From Saposhnikovia divaricata (lineage: Eukaryota; Streptophyta; Magnoliopsida; Apiales; Apiaceae), in assembly GCA_036435485.1 (NCBI GenBank), contig CM071596.1, positions 58,577,001 to 58,641,000 of the forward strand: a stretch of 64,000 bases of DNA, given 5' to 3'. The notes beneath the pieces are model-generated. The model made no database searches. It saw only the letters and a program-made list of their open reading frames with translations, and was not told the DNA's origin. The translations under genes were made by a program, and so were the position numbers. Each line of letters starts with the position of its first letter. Within the stretch, counting starts at the first letter, position 1. Positions 37,001-49,539 of this stretch are shown piece after piece.

Positions 37001-40000
37001 TAACTTATGTACATCCCGTATAGAACGGGGTGGTTCCATCTCCAGAATCGCTTTGATCTTGTCAGGGTTGGCCTCTATGCCTCTTTTTGAAACCATCAGA
37101 CCCAAAAATTTGTCTGATCCAACGCCAAAGGCACACTTGGCTAGATTCAACATCATTTTATGGTGCCTCAGCACTTCGAATGCCTCTCTGAGGTGCTTAA
37201 TATGGTCTGCTTTGACCAAGCTCTTAACCAGCATATCATCAACATAGACCTCCATGGTTTTTCCAATCAGATGGTCGAATATCTTATTCACCAGTCGTTG
37301 ATAGGTAGCTCCTGCATTCTTTAGACCAAAAGCCATAACAAGGTAGCAGAAAACACCAAAGTCAGTTATGAAGGATACCTTTGGGATGTCATCCTTGTGC
37401 ATCTTAATCTGATTGTAGCCACTGAATCCATCCATGAAACTCAACATTTCGTGCCCAGCCGTGGCATCTATTAGTGTGTCAATCCTTGGTAAAGGGAAGC
37501 AATCCTTAGGGCATGCGTCATTCAAGTCGGTGAAGTCTATACACATCCTCCACTTACCGTTGGCTTTCTTGACCATCACAGGGTTAACTAACCATTCAGG
37601 GAACTGAATCTCCTCAATAAAACCAGCTTCCAAGAGTTTGTCCACCTCTTGCTTAATGGCCTCTTGCCTTTCTGGAGAAAAATTCCTCTTCTTCTGCTTT
37701 ATGGTCTTTCGCTTGGGATCGACATTTAATTTATGAGTTATGAGTTGGGGATCAATCCCTTTCATATCAGCCGCTGTCCAAGCAAACACATCACTGTTTT
37801 CTTGTAAGAATGTTATCAATTTGCCCTTCAAGGGTTCTTTCAGAGAAGCTCCTACATAAGTAACTTTTCCAGGGTCGCCCAACTCTAGAGGTATGGGAAC
37901 CAAGTCCTCTGCTGGCCTTCCTTGGTGTTCATCATCAACACGGACATCCATGTCTTCAATCGGGAGTACCTGCCCCCCGGCTCCATCAGCTCTCAAAGCA
38001 GCCACATAGCAACTCCTGGCCATTTTCTGATCTCCTTTCTGTTCCCCAACACCACTTCTGGTTGGAAATTTGACCTTCATGTGATAGGTAGAGGTAACAG
38101 CCTTGAACGTATGAAGTCCGGTCCTCCCCAAGATTGCATTGTACGTTGAGGTAGCCTTAATCACCATAAAATTCAACATCTGAGTGGCTTCCTTAGGTTC
38201 TTGCCCGATTGTCACAGTTAACTGAATAGTCCCTTCAACCTTTGATTCGACTCCATTAAACCCGTATATCGGCATGTTGGTCGGGGTCAACTGAGAGTCA
38301 GTGTATCCCATCTTTATGAATGTGTCATGAAACAAAATATCAACAGAAGCTCCATTGTCTATCAAGACTCGCTTCACCTCCGAATTTCCAATAATAGGGG
38401 CTATGACCAACGGGTCGTCATGGGGGAATTTCACCCCTTCAAGGTCTGAATCATCAAACCCAATTGCTATTTCAGTCCTAGCACGTTTAGGGGCTTCTCC
38501 CACGATGTGCATCACTTCTCTAGCATATGCCTTTCGAGAGTTTCGAGTTGTTCCGGCCGCCGTTGGGCCTCCCCAAATCATGTTAATAACTGGCCCTCGG
38601 GGTTGTTGATTATGATCACGATCGCGATCGTTATCTCTTCTGTCATTGTCTCTTCTATCATAGTCCCTTCTTTGGGTTCCACGATCATCACCCTTTGTGA
38701 ACTTGTTCAGCTTCCCTTTTCGGATCAAGAACTCAATTTCATCCTTCAACTGCCTACAATCATCTGTATCATGACCCACATCACGGTGGTACCTACAGTA
38801 CTGCTCTTTATTTCTTTTTGCAGGATCACCCCTAAGTGGCTTCGACCATCGAAAGTCTTTATCCTTTTCAATATCTAACAAGATCTGACTCCTAGGAGCG
38901 TTCAGCCTTGCGTAATCAAAAAACCTCGGTCCCAAACCCTTCTTTGGTGGTGACTCAGAATCCTTGCTAGTCCGGGGATACTTGTCCCTAGCATCGTACT
39001 CTTGCTCTTGCTTTCGTTTCTTTGAGTCATTAGAACCCTTGCCATTGCCTCCTGCGGTTTCCTTCTTCATGCTGTCCTCAGCCTTGATATACTTATCGGC
39101 CCTTCGTTGGAGCTCGGCCATGTTTTCAGGAGGATGTTTTGCCAAAGACCTTTTAAAGAAGAAATCAGTGGTTCCGTGTTCCAGGGCTACCATGGCCACC
39201 TTATTTTCCAGATCAGTGATATTCAACGTCTCCTTGGTGAATCGCTTGAGGTAATCCCTCAAATTCTCATTCTTCCCCTGCATCACATACATGAGGGATG
39301 CAGAATTTTTTTCATGAACTCTCCCACTAATGAACTGGCTGACAAAGGCGGCACTCAGCTCCTTAAAAGAGCCAATCGAGTTTGCAGGTAGGCGGCTATA
39401 CCACCTTTGAGCCATGCCCTACAGGGTTTGAGGGAATGCCCTACACTTTAAGGCGTCGCTCGCAGGCTGCAACAGCAGTGCGTTTGAGAATGTCCTAACA
39501 TGGTTTGCGGGGTCGCCCGTTCCATCATAAGTCTTAATCGTCGGTATCTTGAACTTCCTTGAGATGCGAGCATTCATTACCTCTTCAGTAAACGGAGGTG
39601 TGGGATCATCAGGATCCCCAAGTGGCATCAGATCCTTGGGGTTACTTTTGGGGGTCTCCACCCTTGTCGATTTTTCAGTTGGGGCTTCGGCCCTTCGCTG
39701 TCTCCTTGAAGGCCTCTCCAGATTTATAATGGGAATCCTCCCTGTAACTGAAGGAGGTCGAATCAGACTTTGCCTTGCTTGCTCCCTAGCAATATCATCC
39801 TTCAACCTTTGGATCTCAGCCTCATGAGCCTTAATCTTTTCCTCAGCCGTTTGTGGAGGTCCATCATGGTTTCTTTGGGACCTCCTTCGAGGTTCTCTAC
39901 TAGCACGTCGCCTCCTTGGGGCTTCTTCGCGATCATCATCGTCATCCTCAGACGTCGAATCATCAGTATAGGGGCCGGAGTAGTCATCGTACTCTCGATC

Positions 40001-40384
40001 TCGGATATTTAAGGCATGACCGCTTGGTTCAGGTTCCATTTGTCGAGGGGGATAATTAAGCAGCCCATACATCGGGTTGGTATTCAAGGGGAGATCCGTA
40101 TTGTGGATCTGTACCCCCGGGGGTAGCGTACGATCAACGTTACCAAGAGGAGAAACCACCATCTGAAGAGGGTTAGTTTCTTGGCTTTGAGGGATAATCA
40201 CAGGTAAAGTTCCCTCAACATGGGGATTCGTCCCTGAGCGTTGAGAGGCTAGAGGTTGAATGACCGTCCCTATTGATGGAGGTAATTGTCCTTCTTCAGT
40301 GGTGATAAGCGGATCAGAGGTGGCAGGTGGAGCAGAGCTAAGGGGTATGGCCTCAATCGATGTTGTTCTTCGTGTTTGAACCAT
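34095..40384 (-). pseudogene. Tat-lineage gag-pol polyprotein
   Basis: Reads gag (from MVQTRRTTS at 40384; capsid part WYSRLPANSIGSF), zinc-finger-like CRYHRDVGHDTDDC, protease (LIDNGASVDILF), reverse transcriptase (YVDDMLVKS near 37220-37248), RNase H, archaeal-type RNase H (LYFDGASKTKSSGAG, DSRLVVSQVNGEF; 36356 downward) and integrase. The integrase has an HHCC zinc region (HLGGR...CERCQKH), D in MDILGPF, D in TDNGTQF, E in NGQAEVAN, and a C-terminal GPYRVKK...RTWHALNL part. Lesions: in-frame TAG at 39419-39421 inside gag, a frameshift near 36366 between the RNase H domains, and a 592-bp non-coding insertion in integrase (34694-35285) that also removes about ten codons. All catalytic motifs remain legible, so decay is moderate. 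Confidence 0.92.
34694..35285. other. Non-coding insertion in the Tat integrase
   Basis: AT-rich segment between NGTQFN and IELRFTSVAHP of the integrase. On the - strand it starts GTGACT and ends ACTAG, but splicing it would not restore the frame, and no target duplication or TIR was recognised. Origin unknown. Confidence 0.6.
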
Positions 40385-40417
40385 GGTTGATGCTGTCGTC
40401 CCACAGACGGTGTCAAA

Positions 40418-40913
40418 TGTTGTGGAATAAAAACTAGGTTACGATTTGTAATTAATGCTAGGGTGGTTGAGCTTCGAGCTTTAATGGCTGTTTTCGTGTT
40501 ACGAGACTGATCGGTCCTCACAAAGTGCCTACGTATCTCGTTATTGAGAATCAAGCCAAAAACGTAGTTCTGAGATGAGGGGTAAGACCCTTTATATAAG
40601 CTGAGAAGCCCTAGAATTATGGTAGGAGTCAGAGACTTGGTGGACAAGTCTTCCTTGAGGAAGGTTCCAGATCTATTCCTTGTAGGAATCAGTTTCCATG
40701 TTGAAATATGTATCTTGGAGGCTAAGTCTGATGGAGATAATATCCTTATCCGACTCTTATTGCTGAGCTGTTTATTTCCCCCAATATTAATTACGAAATT
40801 AATATTATAATTGGGGTTTTGGGTCCATCTGGTGGGCCCCTCGTTTGGACCATTCTAGGTCTAATTAATGCCACATTAAACGTGTCTTTAGGGCTTACTT
40901 TCAGCCCATATCA
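40418..40913 (-). repeat. 5' LTR of the Tat element
   Basis: Begins TGATATGGGC and ends CCACAACA on the - strand. It contains a TATA box (ttatataaag, about 40591-40600 on +) and is followed by the primer-binding site. 496 bp. Confidence 0.7.
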
Positions 40914-41286
40914 TTTTTGAACCTATAGTGTCGGCATTTTAAAGGGCGACCTATAGCGTCGGCATTTTAAGGGGCGACGCTATAAGCTATACATATAACA
41001 TCGGTTCAAAGATGATCGATGCTATAAGCTATACCAATAGCGTCGGTTCTTTGCTGACCGACGTAAAATTCCTTTATAGCGTCGGCATTTTAAGGGGTGA
41101 CGCTATAGGCTATACCTATAGCATCGATTAATGCAAACAACCGACGCTATAGCTTCTAGTAGAAGTCAATAAGCGTCAGTTAATGCAAACAACCGACGTA
41201 ATAGGTACAATCGATGCCTATAGCATCGGTTAATGCAAACAACCGATGATATAGGTGCGACGCTATAGGTCATTTCTGTACTAGTT
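40914..41286. repeat. Right subterminal repeats of the CACTA element
   Basis: Multiple copies of tatagcgtcgg / ccgacgctata and 'ggttaatgcaaacaaccgac', ending at the right terminus. The Tat LTR abuts them directly, so the retroelement inserted in this block. Confidence 0.8.
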
Positions 41287-41606
41287 ACAGTTTGCGAGAC
41301 TTCTTCAATACATACATACCTTGAGGTACTGAGAGCATGTGTACTCTTGTGTGAGACTTCATAATTAGGGTTCTTGGCAGGCCAACGTATAGTGTTGCAT
41401 GGTCCTTGAGCTCTATTCCCTTAGATTCAGTCTAACCATCCGAGGAACCACCTCCCATATTCTTCATGACCTAGCTGTAAGCCTTTCCGGGAAGCTACCA
41501 TAAATCCTAGTTGTGATCCTTCCTGGGCACTTAGTAGGTTTCAAATTTATCGGCGCTGTTCCAGCAATGGCCTCGTAGTTTTTTGTGCAAAATTCCTCCC
41601 ACAACA
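41287..41606 (+). repeat. 5' LTR of the outer gypsy-type element, second part
   Basis: Completes the LTR begun at 29169, ending CCCACAACA. Immediately after it, ATTGGCACCGGAAGGATGGG is primer-binding-site-like. Confidence 0.65.
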
Positions 41607-42640
41607 ATTGGCACCGGAAGGATGGGCCTCAAAAATCGTCGTTTGGAGGAAATATGGCGAGTAACAATTCTGACAGTGATAAGACATTGTCTCAGGGCGG
41701 TAATGGATGACATAAATATGATAATAGAGATGCCAGTAATAAGGACATCCTCGACCATCTTGTCATCATGGCTGAAATAATCAAATCCTTGGAGAAGAGC
41801 TCCGAGAAATTGAAAAGATGGCATAGAAAGTATAAGTCAAAGTCAAAGAAGAAGAATGTGACTCCGACAAGGCTGGAATTTGAATCTGAAGAAGAGGATG
41901 AGGACAAAAATGATTATGTCCCATCTGAGGAAGAAGAGGTGGAAGAGCCTAAAGAAGATAAGTATGAGGGTGACCAGTCTGAAGATGAGGAAGCCGGGAT
42001 TCTGGAGGCTCACCCACCAAGAGCCTGAGTATTTTTAATAGAACTGGCAAGAGGTTGACCAATAATGACCTTCACCATATGTTGGGAAGCACTAAAGATA
42101 AAACCCGGAGGGATGTCCATGAGAGATCCCACTCAGGGCTCTTGGGAGTACAGGGAGAGATCCCACTCGGTACCCCCAAGAAATGATTCCAGGAGATCTA
42201 GATCAGATGGAAGGAGGAGTTACCGGTAAAATGGTCACAGTTTTGGATATAGGAGCAAAAAATCTCGTTCTACCAGGGTTCCCTCAGATAGGGATATCGA
42301 GCTAGATTCTAGCTCTTGCCAAACTTCAGCCCCAAGGAAAAGTAAGATAGCATATGGAGATGGTAGATGTGGAAGTGAAATATTTTTTGATGAAGATAAT
42401 GGGCAGTTCCAAAGGTCTGAATGGAAGAGGGCTTTGGAAAAGATCACGGAGAAGAAGAAGTCTAAGTCTGAAGCTATAGCTGCTTCACCATTCTCCAAGA
42501 AGGTGAAGAAGGCACCCCTACCGAGGTTCTTTAAAATGAATACCAGCCTGAAGTTTGATGGTAGCTCGGATCTGGTCGAATACTTAAGCCGCTTCAATAC
42601 AGAAATAGATATGTTGAATCCCCACAATAACAACCAATAT

Positions 42641-44088
42641 TGTAGAAGGGGGGTTGAATACAATCTTGATCCTTTTTCTTTCTTTTCGAATTAGTTAGAG
42701 GCTAACAGTTTTGATGTAAGAATAGAGATATTATAAAAAGTGGATAAAACCAAATGTAAAGGCACAAACATATTTAAAAATTTTAGGTGGAGTTGTTTGT
42801 TTCACCTGAGATATATATTTCGAAGAAATAATCTGTGAAGTGTTTCATAGCTGCTATTTACAATGATTTTGAAGAATATGAAATCCTAACAACTCTAAGT
42901 GATAATGCTCTATGTTTTCTCTATCTCTTCTTCTCATTATGCTACTCATACAGATTATATATAATGTATGAAGACAAACAGAATACATAAAATGGAAAAT
43001 ACATTTTTGGTGTTGCTTGTCACATGCACATACTTGAAGGTTAACCATTTCTGGAAATGTCTTGAAAGTTTTCGCTTCTGGATTTGGACAACTCCAAACA
43101 TGCTTTAAGTCTGTGCATGCTGCTTTCTTCGTAGGTTACTAAGTTCATGTAATACCTTAGCTTCGAAGCCCACATGATGCTTTATGCAAATGAACTATTT
43201 ATTGAATCTTCATTCCTAGTACTGACAAGTCACTTCAGCTGAGATACGATAATATCTTTCTTGTCAATAAGCCTTTGCAATTATCGAGCTATCCTTGAAT
43301 TTCTCAGTTAAAAGAGTAAATCTTATTTTAGGTTGCTTCAACTCTTATTTTAATCTTCGAGACTGAATAAACAGTGATTGATTTCATATTTCATTTGTAA
43401 GAGTTTAAGCCTTCGAATATTTACACTTTGGCCCCCTACTCTATAATCCTTTGTGTCTTTGACCACTGTTCAATTATCACGGGTGTGTAAAGTGATTTTG
43501 GGTCTTTCCTCCATTCGATATGTTCTTTTAGAGAACTCAAGCACTACTTTTATAATCAAGAGATCTCGAATGAGTGTTTATTTGGACTTCTCGAATCCAA
43601 AGCTGAGTTCTCAAACTGATGTTTCTTGACTTCTCAAATGAATTAGTTAGGACTTATCGAGTGACTCATTTCCTAGAGTTCTCGAATAACCCCTTTTGTA
43701 GATTTCTCGAATAGGCATTTCCATGACTTCTCGAACAGATTACTTTGTAGACTTCTCGAATTGGATCATTTCAATAACTTCTTGAACACGTTATTTTCCC
43801 GACTTCTCGAATAGGTGAATTCTTGACTTCTCGAATGGATCACACTTCTCGAATCACTTGCATGAGTTGTATTTAGCAAACCTCCCATTTGATTACTGAT
43901 ACTCGATTAAAGAATCTCGTAGCTTGTTACAGAAATACTTCCAATCTACTTGCAGGATTCCAATCGTAGAATGTAGCTTTAGATGATATATACTCCAGTT
44001 AGCTCCTTGATTTGTTTATCTAACAATCAGCTTTAATGTATTGATACAATTATTGCCTTACATTATTTGTTATCATCAACTCTAAACA
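42641..44088 (+). mobile_element. Possible solo LTR inserted in the gag remnant
   Basis: Starts TGTAGAAGGGGGGTTGAATA, which I know as a style of plant LTR start, and may end CTAAACA. It separates two halves of one gag domain, so it is an insertion. A matching 5-bp duplication was not found, so the ends are tentative. It holds the TTCnnGAA cluster at 43588-43853. Confidence 0.4.
43588..43853. promoter_or_regulatory. Cluster of nine TTCnnGAA (heat-shock-element-type) motifs
   Basis: Nine exact TTCnnGAA sites, mostly ACTTCTCGAAT, plus several one-mismatch copies, spaced about 20-40 bp. nTTCnnGAAn is the known core bound by heat-shock factors. Binding here is inference from the motif. Confidence 0.5.
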
Positions 44089-45465
44089 TGTATACCTTAA
44101 TAGTGTACTAGGTGGAAGAGCTGACTAGGTGCAGGCTACTAGCCTCCACTTTGATCGGGAATGCCCACCAATTGTTTAAGAGGTTAGCGGAAGGGGAGAT
44201 TAAATCTTAGGAAAAGATGGGAGACTTGTTTATTTCTTAGTTTAGGGCTATCGTGGAGTATGCCCCACCGATTAACATCATAAAAATATCAAGTAGAAGA
44301 ATCACGAAAATCTAAGGGAATACTTTAGAAGATTCACTAAGGAGTGACTAAGGTGAAGAAGGCTTCCGATGAAACCTTGAAAAATATCTTGATAGTCGGG
44401 TTTAGACCAGTAATGGAATTCTGGAAGGAGCTCTAAACAAGAGAGCCTGAAACACTAGCTGAGTTTTATCAACAGGAGGAATGCCATAAAATGGTAGAAG
44501 AATCAATGGCTAAACTGTCCAAGGACTCTAGCTCTAGGAGCTGGAACAAAAACAAGAGAAACTGGTCGTACAACTCAAGGAATTGGGGTTCCAGCATGAG
44601 GGCTTTCGGAAGTAGTACCGCAGGAATTGGAGCCCATCATTATGATGATAAGACTACCTAAGTCACAATCAGTACGACTAAGGATAAGGCTCCCATCAAA
44701 GATAAAATTTCCCCAAAGATAGGGTTCTAGCGGTATACTAAATACACCCGTTTAACAGTCCCGACTGGACATATTCTAGAGGTGAATGAGAATAGTGGAC
44801 TGTTCAGGAAGCCTTACCGGGCAGGCCCCCCAGGCAAGAAAGATCTAGGGAAGTACTTTGCTTTTTATGAGGCAAGTGGCAACGAGACTGCAGATTGCAG
44901 ACATTTAAAAGATCAAATTGAGGAGTTAATCCGAAACGGATACTTGTCAGAATTTATGGTCCAAGATGAAATACAATGAAGAAAAGGGTAACCAACATGA
45001 AGCTACTGAGCCGGGTCAACCAACACGTATCAATATCTCTGATGGACAGTAAGCCTTATTATCCTCGGTTATGTTTCTTTTATTTTGACATTTTTATGCA
45101 ATTGATCGATCTTTTGGTACTTGTACATATTTTGTTGTTTTTTTAGAAAATTGTCTTAATTTATAGTTATGTTCTTAATCGGAAATTATTATACTTAATT
45201 GGTTCCTGTGAATTTATAGTTTAATCGGAAATTTAAGGTTTTTGGATTACTATAGTACATGTGTGGTACCTTAAAGTTAGGACTAATGTTAGACCATGTA
45301 GTTTATATATAGAGAAACACCATCTTAATTTTCAAGTTGCAAATTAAATTGTAGATTCAAGCACTTAGCCTATTATTATGAATTCTCAATAAGATATGAA
45401 TGCTCAATATATGCTAAATGCGCATTCACTTGGCCTATTCTTACTTATTTATATGCTACATGTAG

Positions 45466-47074
45466 TATTGAAGATGATCCCGTAAAGAAGACTTTGCTTG
45501 GGATGAATTGTGAGAATTGGCCCATGGGTCATTACACCTTTAGTGACATCGATGTGGCTTATCCAAAGTGGTTGGACAATAGGTTTGATGAGTTTTTTTA
45601 AGTAAAACGTTATTAAATTTTTTGTTTTGTTTTGTTTCATGATTTGATTATGAATTTGACCTTATCAATTGTTCATTTTGTAGAAATTTTATAAGCATCA
45701 AAGGGGACAAAGTCGTAGGAAATCAAGAAAGATTATTGTTGAAGATCACATCAAGGTTACAATAACAAGGACTATGAATGAGCTTAAGAAGAGAGTTGAG
45801 ACAAAAGCAAGGGAAACGGGGGTTTCAAAATTGTCCTTAAATCCCCCGTATTGGTTGCTTGTGTTTTGGAATGATATGTTCTTAATTATTGGGAGGCGAA
45901 TGAAGGGCACTTGCATAGGGCAAGGGTTGGAGCTAACAACCGCCAACATGTTGAAAGGTTACATAGCGCCGGTATAAAAGCGGTAATAAAATTTAGATAT
46001 GCACAAACACATACACACACATAAGATTATTTCATATTATAAAGCAAACTATGTATACTAATATAAGATATTTTATTATTTAGAAGGAGCTGACGAAGAA
46101 AAACCAAAAGCCTCCGACTAAACTTAAGGTATAGGACAAATGCCACAAGAAAGTTGGTTCCGATCCGAATAACCCCGTCTACACTACTCTGGCCGCCATG
46201 TGCATCACGATAATCTTATTTAGTGTACATTATAAGCATGTTTTTGTCTACGCTACCCTGTCTACACATACAATGCATGTTTATATTAATTATAAGCATT
46301 AAAAACTTTAATGTTCTAATTAAACTTGAAATGTGTAGGAATGATATGTCTCTATTCTTGAGCATATGCCGGTGGAGGTGACTCAAACGGGTGAGAGGGA
46401 TGAGCCATGGGATTGGTGGATGGAAGCAACGGGGGTCCCTAAAGGGGAAAAACCCAAAAACAATTATGTTGTTGGATTCCCCAATGTTCGAGCTACCGAT
46501 CTACTTTCTACCCTAGCTACATGCTATAGGGATTCCACTCGAGGCAAAGCCGGTTCATCCTCATCTGTTCCGAGATAACATGAAGCCATCCCCGAAAATG
46601 TCTATCTCTCGATCGTGAGAAATGTTCTTACTGAGATCCGTGCTAATACTCAGCGATTTACTTGTCAACTATCCGATCAAGAGATTGCCACATTTGCACG
46701 CACCACCCTTCAGGCCTCCGATCCATCTGTCGATCCAAGTCAAAGGCTGCAATGGAATAATCTCATTGGCGGTGAGATTATACACATTGTCGGGACCTTA
46801 ATTGAGGATATTGTCCAAAAAATGAAGCTCAAGTTCAAGCGGTAATAATTAATCTTTTTGTTTGATTTGTATCCATTATTGATAATTATATGTTCTTACT
46901 ATCTAATTGGTTGGTTATATGTGTGCATAGGCAAAGGTTCGGCTTGCATTGGAAAAAAAGGATTATAACTCCGAGGATGAGGATATGAGCGGTGGTGAAG
47001 ATGGTGCTGGTGATGACGGGGAAGGGGGCGAAGAAGATGGTCAATCATCCGATGTTTCTTTGTCGGATCATTAG
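45466..47074 (+). pseudogene. Transposase_24-like (CACTA-associated) gene remnant
   Basis: Exon-like open pieces: 45466-45600 (KKTLLGMNCENWPMGHYTF), about 45683-45975 (NPPYWLLVFW, RRMKGTCIGQG), a piece with a stop near 46090-46200 (ELTKKNQKPPTKLKV then a stop), 46366-46578 (DEPWDWWMEATGVPKG), 46615-46845 (ANTQRFTCQLSDQEIATFAR) and a final acidic exon (SEDEDMSGGEDGAG to SDVSLSDH, stop 47072-47074). The order resembles the plant PF03004 family (Ptta/En/Spm), seen in CACTA elements; similarity is by pattern only. In-frame stops between pieces and a missing N-terminus suggest decay, though some gaps may be introns. Confidence 0.45.
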
Positions 47075-48021
47075 GTTTTTAAGAGATAATGTTTTTATGA
47101 ACTGAACTTGTGTAGTTGTAATGATGTAAAGGTGAACTTATGGTTTATGGTGAACTTTGTTGGTTTTTAAATTATGTTTTAACTGAACTTATGCTATGAA
47201 TATTTGTATGTTTTAATTGAATTTGAGTTCCATTTTGTATGTTAAATTTATGTTTTGGTATTGTGTTGCAATGTTGAATGGTTTGGTGGTGGTTGCAATG
47301 TTGAATGGGTTGGTGGTGATTGCAATTGAAATAAAATGTTGAAATGGAATGGCAGGTTGCAAAACTGGCAAAACCTGCAAATTTTTTTAAAAACAATCGA
47401 CCGATCGAAGGCATAACCGACCATTTTTTACCATTCCATTCCCTGAAAACTGACCATAAAGACACATAACCGACCATGTTCTTGCATAAAATCGACCATC
47501 CTCTTTAAATGATGGTTGGTTACAAGTGGTCGGTTTTAATATGGTGGTCGGTTAATTATAAGTGGTCGATTATGAAAATTAACAAGGCTACGGGGATAAA
47601 ACCGACCGATTGTGCACATTTGACTATGATCGGTTATGTGTGTCAGTCAAAATGATTTTAATGTCATAACTAACCGATTGTGCACATTTGATTATGGTTG
47701 GTTATGTGTGTCAATCAAAATGATTTTAATGTCATAACCGACCGATTGTGCACATTTGACTATGGTCGGTTATGTGTGCTAGTCAAAATTATTTTCAACA
47801 CATAACCGACCAAAGGCGGTCGGTTATGTGTTGCTGACGTTTGTAGCCAGCTGTCACCACGTGGTTACACATGGTGACACCTGTCCAGAATTGATCCCAC
47901 AATATAGAATTTGTAAACGCACATAATCGACCACCTTTGTGGTCGGTTATGTGTGGTAAGTGGTCAATTATGTGTGGTAAACCCGACCAATTATCATAAC
48001 TGACAGTCTTAAACCGACCAA

Positions 48022-49539
48022 TAGGGGAGAGCACGGTTCGGTTCGGGGCGGTTTTGCCCCGAAACCACATGTGTTCGGTTTTAAAAACTGAAAAACCGTA
48101 ACTGCAACCGAATCGTTAGTTTCGGTTTCGATTTTAAAAGGCTCGGTTCAATTTTTAACTGTTCGGTTTCGGTTATAAAACCGAACGAAAATCATAAATA
48201 TATTACAAGACTTTAAATTTATAAATTGTAACGTTCTCGACTTTTAAACAAAGTGACTGAGCTGTTGAATGAGTACACTCCGTGTATATGTTAGTGCTAA
48301 TGTTAGATGTGCAGATTAATGGCATTGCATTGTAGCATTTATATACAGGTGGTCTAGCAATTAACTAAATTTTTGTAGGGGCAGGGGCTGACCTAAAGCC
48401 TGGGGAGTGGGTGCCCAGGAACCCACTGGAGCTGAGCCCATAATATATAATAATTATAGTGAAAAAAAATACTAAAAAGGTACAAGGAACCCACTAGATA
48501 AAAATCCAATAGGACGTTGAAGCCCAAAACATAAAAAATCCCAAACCCACTCCTAATTTATTGTAGCATCCAGGAGCCAGCATAAAAAAAAAAACAGAAC
48601 TCCCTTTTGCTCTATTCCGGTGTCTCCTGATGTCTACGACGGGTGCTTCATCTTTAAGCTCAACCCCTTCTTTAAGCTCCTCTTCCTTCCTCTTGTTAAA
48701 TGTAAATATATTTCTTGTTTGTATAAATTTCATACTTTTTTATTATTATCGTTTTAATTAATATTATGAAGGAACCCACTCAGAAATATTCCTGGGTCCG
48801 CCACTATGTAAAGGTATATAAGATAGCCAGCTTTTGTGAACGTTATTCAAGGTTTGAGGAAGTTGCATAACAAATATACTCTATTTTCTTAAAACCACAC
48901 ATTATTAATATTATTTCTTGTTTACGAAGAAAAGGAGAAGTCTACAGTCTCTGTTTTTTATGATAAATCAACACTCCCTTTGAATTTGGGTGCTACTAAA
49001 ATCTTATACGTTTGTAATCTACTCGGATAGTTATTTAATGTGAGCTAAAAACTTTTATTGTATTTACGTTCTTATGAAGTTCTTCTGTTATTGCTTTTTA
49101 TTTGAAAAAAAACTAATGTTTAGGTTGCTAAAACTCGGACACTCAACCTCTCCCGCTATCAAGAATCTGTATTTCAATACATAATTAAGAATTTAAGATA
49201 AAGAATTTTATTACATATATCCAGCTCCGATATCTTCCCTTTCCTCATCCGGCATCGTTTTGAAGCTTAATTATAATTCAAGAAATAATATATTTATTAA
49301 TTTTAAGAATACATATAAATTATGTAAATTTATATAAATTATATATTTATTTATTTTAATAATCGGTTCGATTCAGTTTTAGCCGGTTCGGTTTTAACCT
49401 ATAGCTAGAACTGGAACCGAAAGTCGTGGTTTTTTAAAATTAAAAACCGCAACCGCCGGTTCGGTTTCGGTTTTTTTAGTTCGGTTTTGACCGGTTTCGG
49501 TTTGATTTCAGTTTCAATTCGATTTTTTGCTCACCCCTA
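48022..49539. mobile_element. Non-autonomous hAT element with perfect 8-bp target duplication
   Basis: Left end TAGGGGAGAGCACGGTT; right end reverse complemented TAGGGGTGAGCAAAAAA. CCGACCAA is duplicated exactly at 48014-48021 and 49540-49547. Both subterminal regions are full of ggttcggtt / aaccgaacc strings. There is no transposase. Confidence 0.85.
48382..48806. mobile_element. MITE nested in the hAT element
   Basis: Ends CAGGGGCTGACC and (reverse complement) TAGTGGCGGACC, with 'aggaacccact' near both sides. The ggcggacc-type ends recur in plant MITEs. The target duplication is not clear. Confidence 0.4.

Larger units (their letters stand above)
31500..40913 (-). mobile_element. Tat-lineage Ty3/gypsy retrotransposon, 3' LTR missing
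   Basis: Order on the - strand: 5' LTR (40418-40913), primer-binding-site-like TTTGACACCGTCTGTGGGA (about 40399-40417), gag-pol (40384-34095), then an extra ORF in antisense (31653-33680). The archaeal-type RNase H after the retroviral one, and an antisense ORF between integrase and 3' LTR, are hallmarks of the Tat group (Ogre, Retand and Grande relatives). No second LTR is found to the left, so the element is truncated. The left limit is approximate. Confidence 0.85.
29796..41286. mobile_element. Non-autonomous CACTA (En/Spm-type) element carrying a retrotransposon
   Basis: Left end CACTAGTACAAAACTGG; the right end, reverse complemented, reads AACTAGTACAGAAATG, so the first base of the right terminus is changed. 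Flanking triplets are gca and aca, so the 3-bp target duplication is imperfect. Both subterminal regions consist of short direct and inverted copies of TATAGCGTCGG/CCGACGCTATA, as expected for CACTA transposase-binding repeats. No CACTA transposase is seen inside. The interior holds a Tat-lineage retrotransposon (about 31500-40913). The insertion splits the LTR of an older retroelement just downstream of its TATA box. Confidence 0.85.
41640..44979 (+). pseudogene. Gag remnant of the outer gypsy-type element
   Basis: Broken frames: a lysine-rich and acid-rich N-part (KRWHRKYKSKSKKK, FESEEEDEDK, 41768-42028), a capsid start (LKFDGSSDLVEYLSRFNTEI, about 42550-42610), an interrupting LTR-like segment (42641-44088), more capsid with many stops (CRLLASTLIGNAHQLFKRLA, about 44130-44210), and a zinc-knuckle-like end (YFAFYEASGNETADC, HLKDQIEELIRNGYL, 44782-44979). 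The order and motifs match Tat-type gag. No pol follows; the sequence passes into another transposon. Confidence 0.7.

Noticed and set aside
36492..39391. Several + strand ORFs of 60-140 aa within the Tat gag-pol
   Set aside because: They are antisense shadows of the gag-pol frame, with no independent signals.
43560..43860. Palindromic repeats as a CRISPR or satellite array
   Set aside because: Spacing is irregular, and the repeated core is only TTCnnGAA inside an LTR-like segment.
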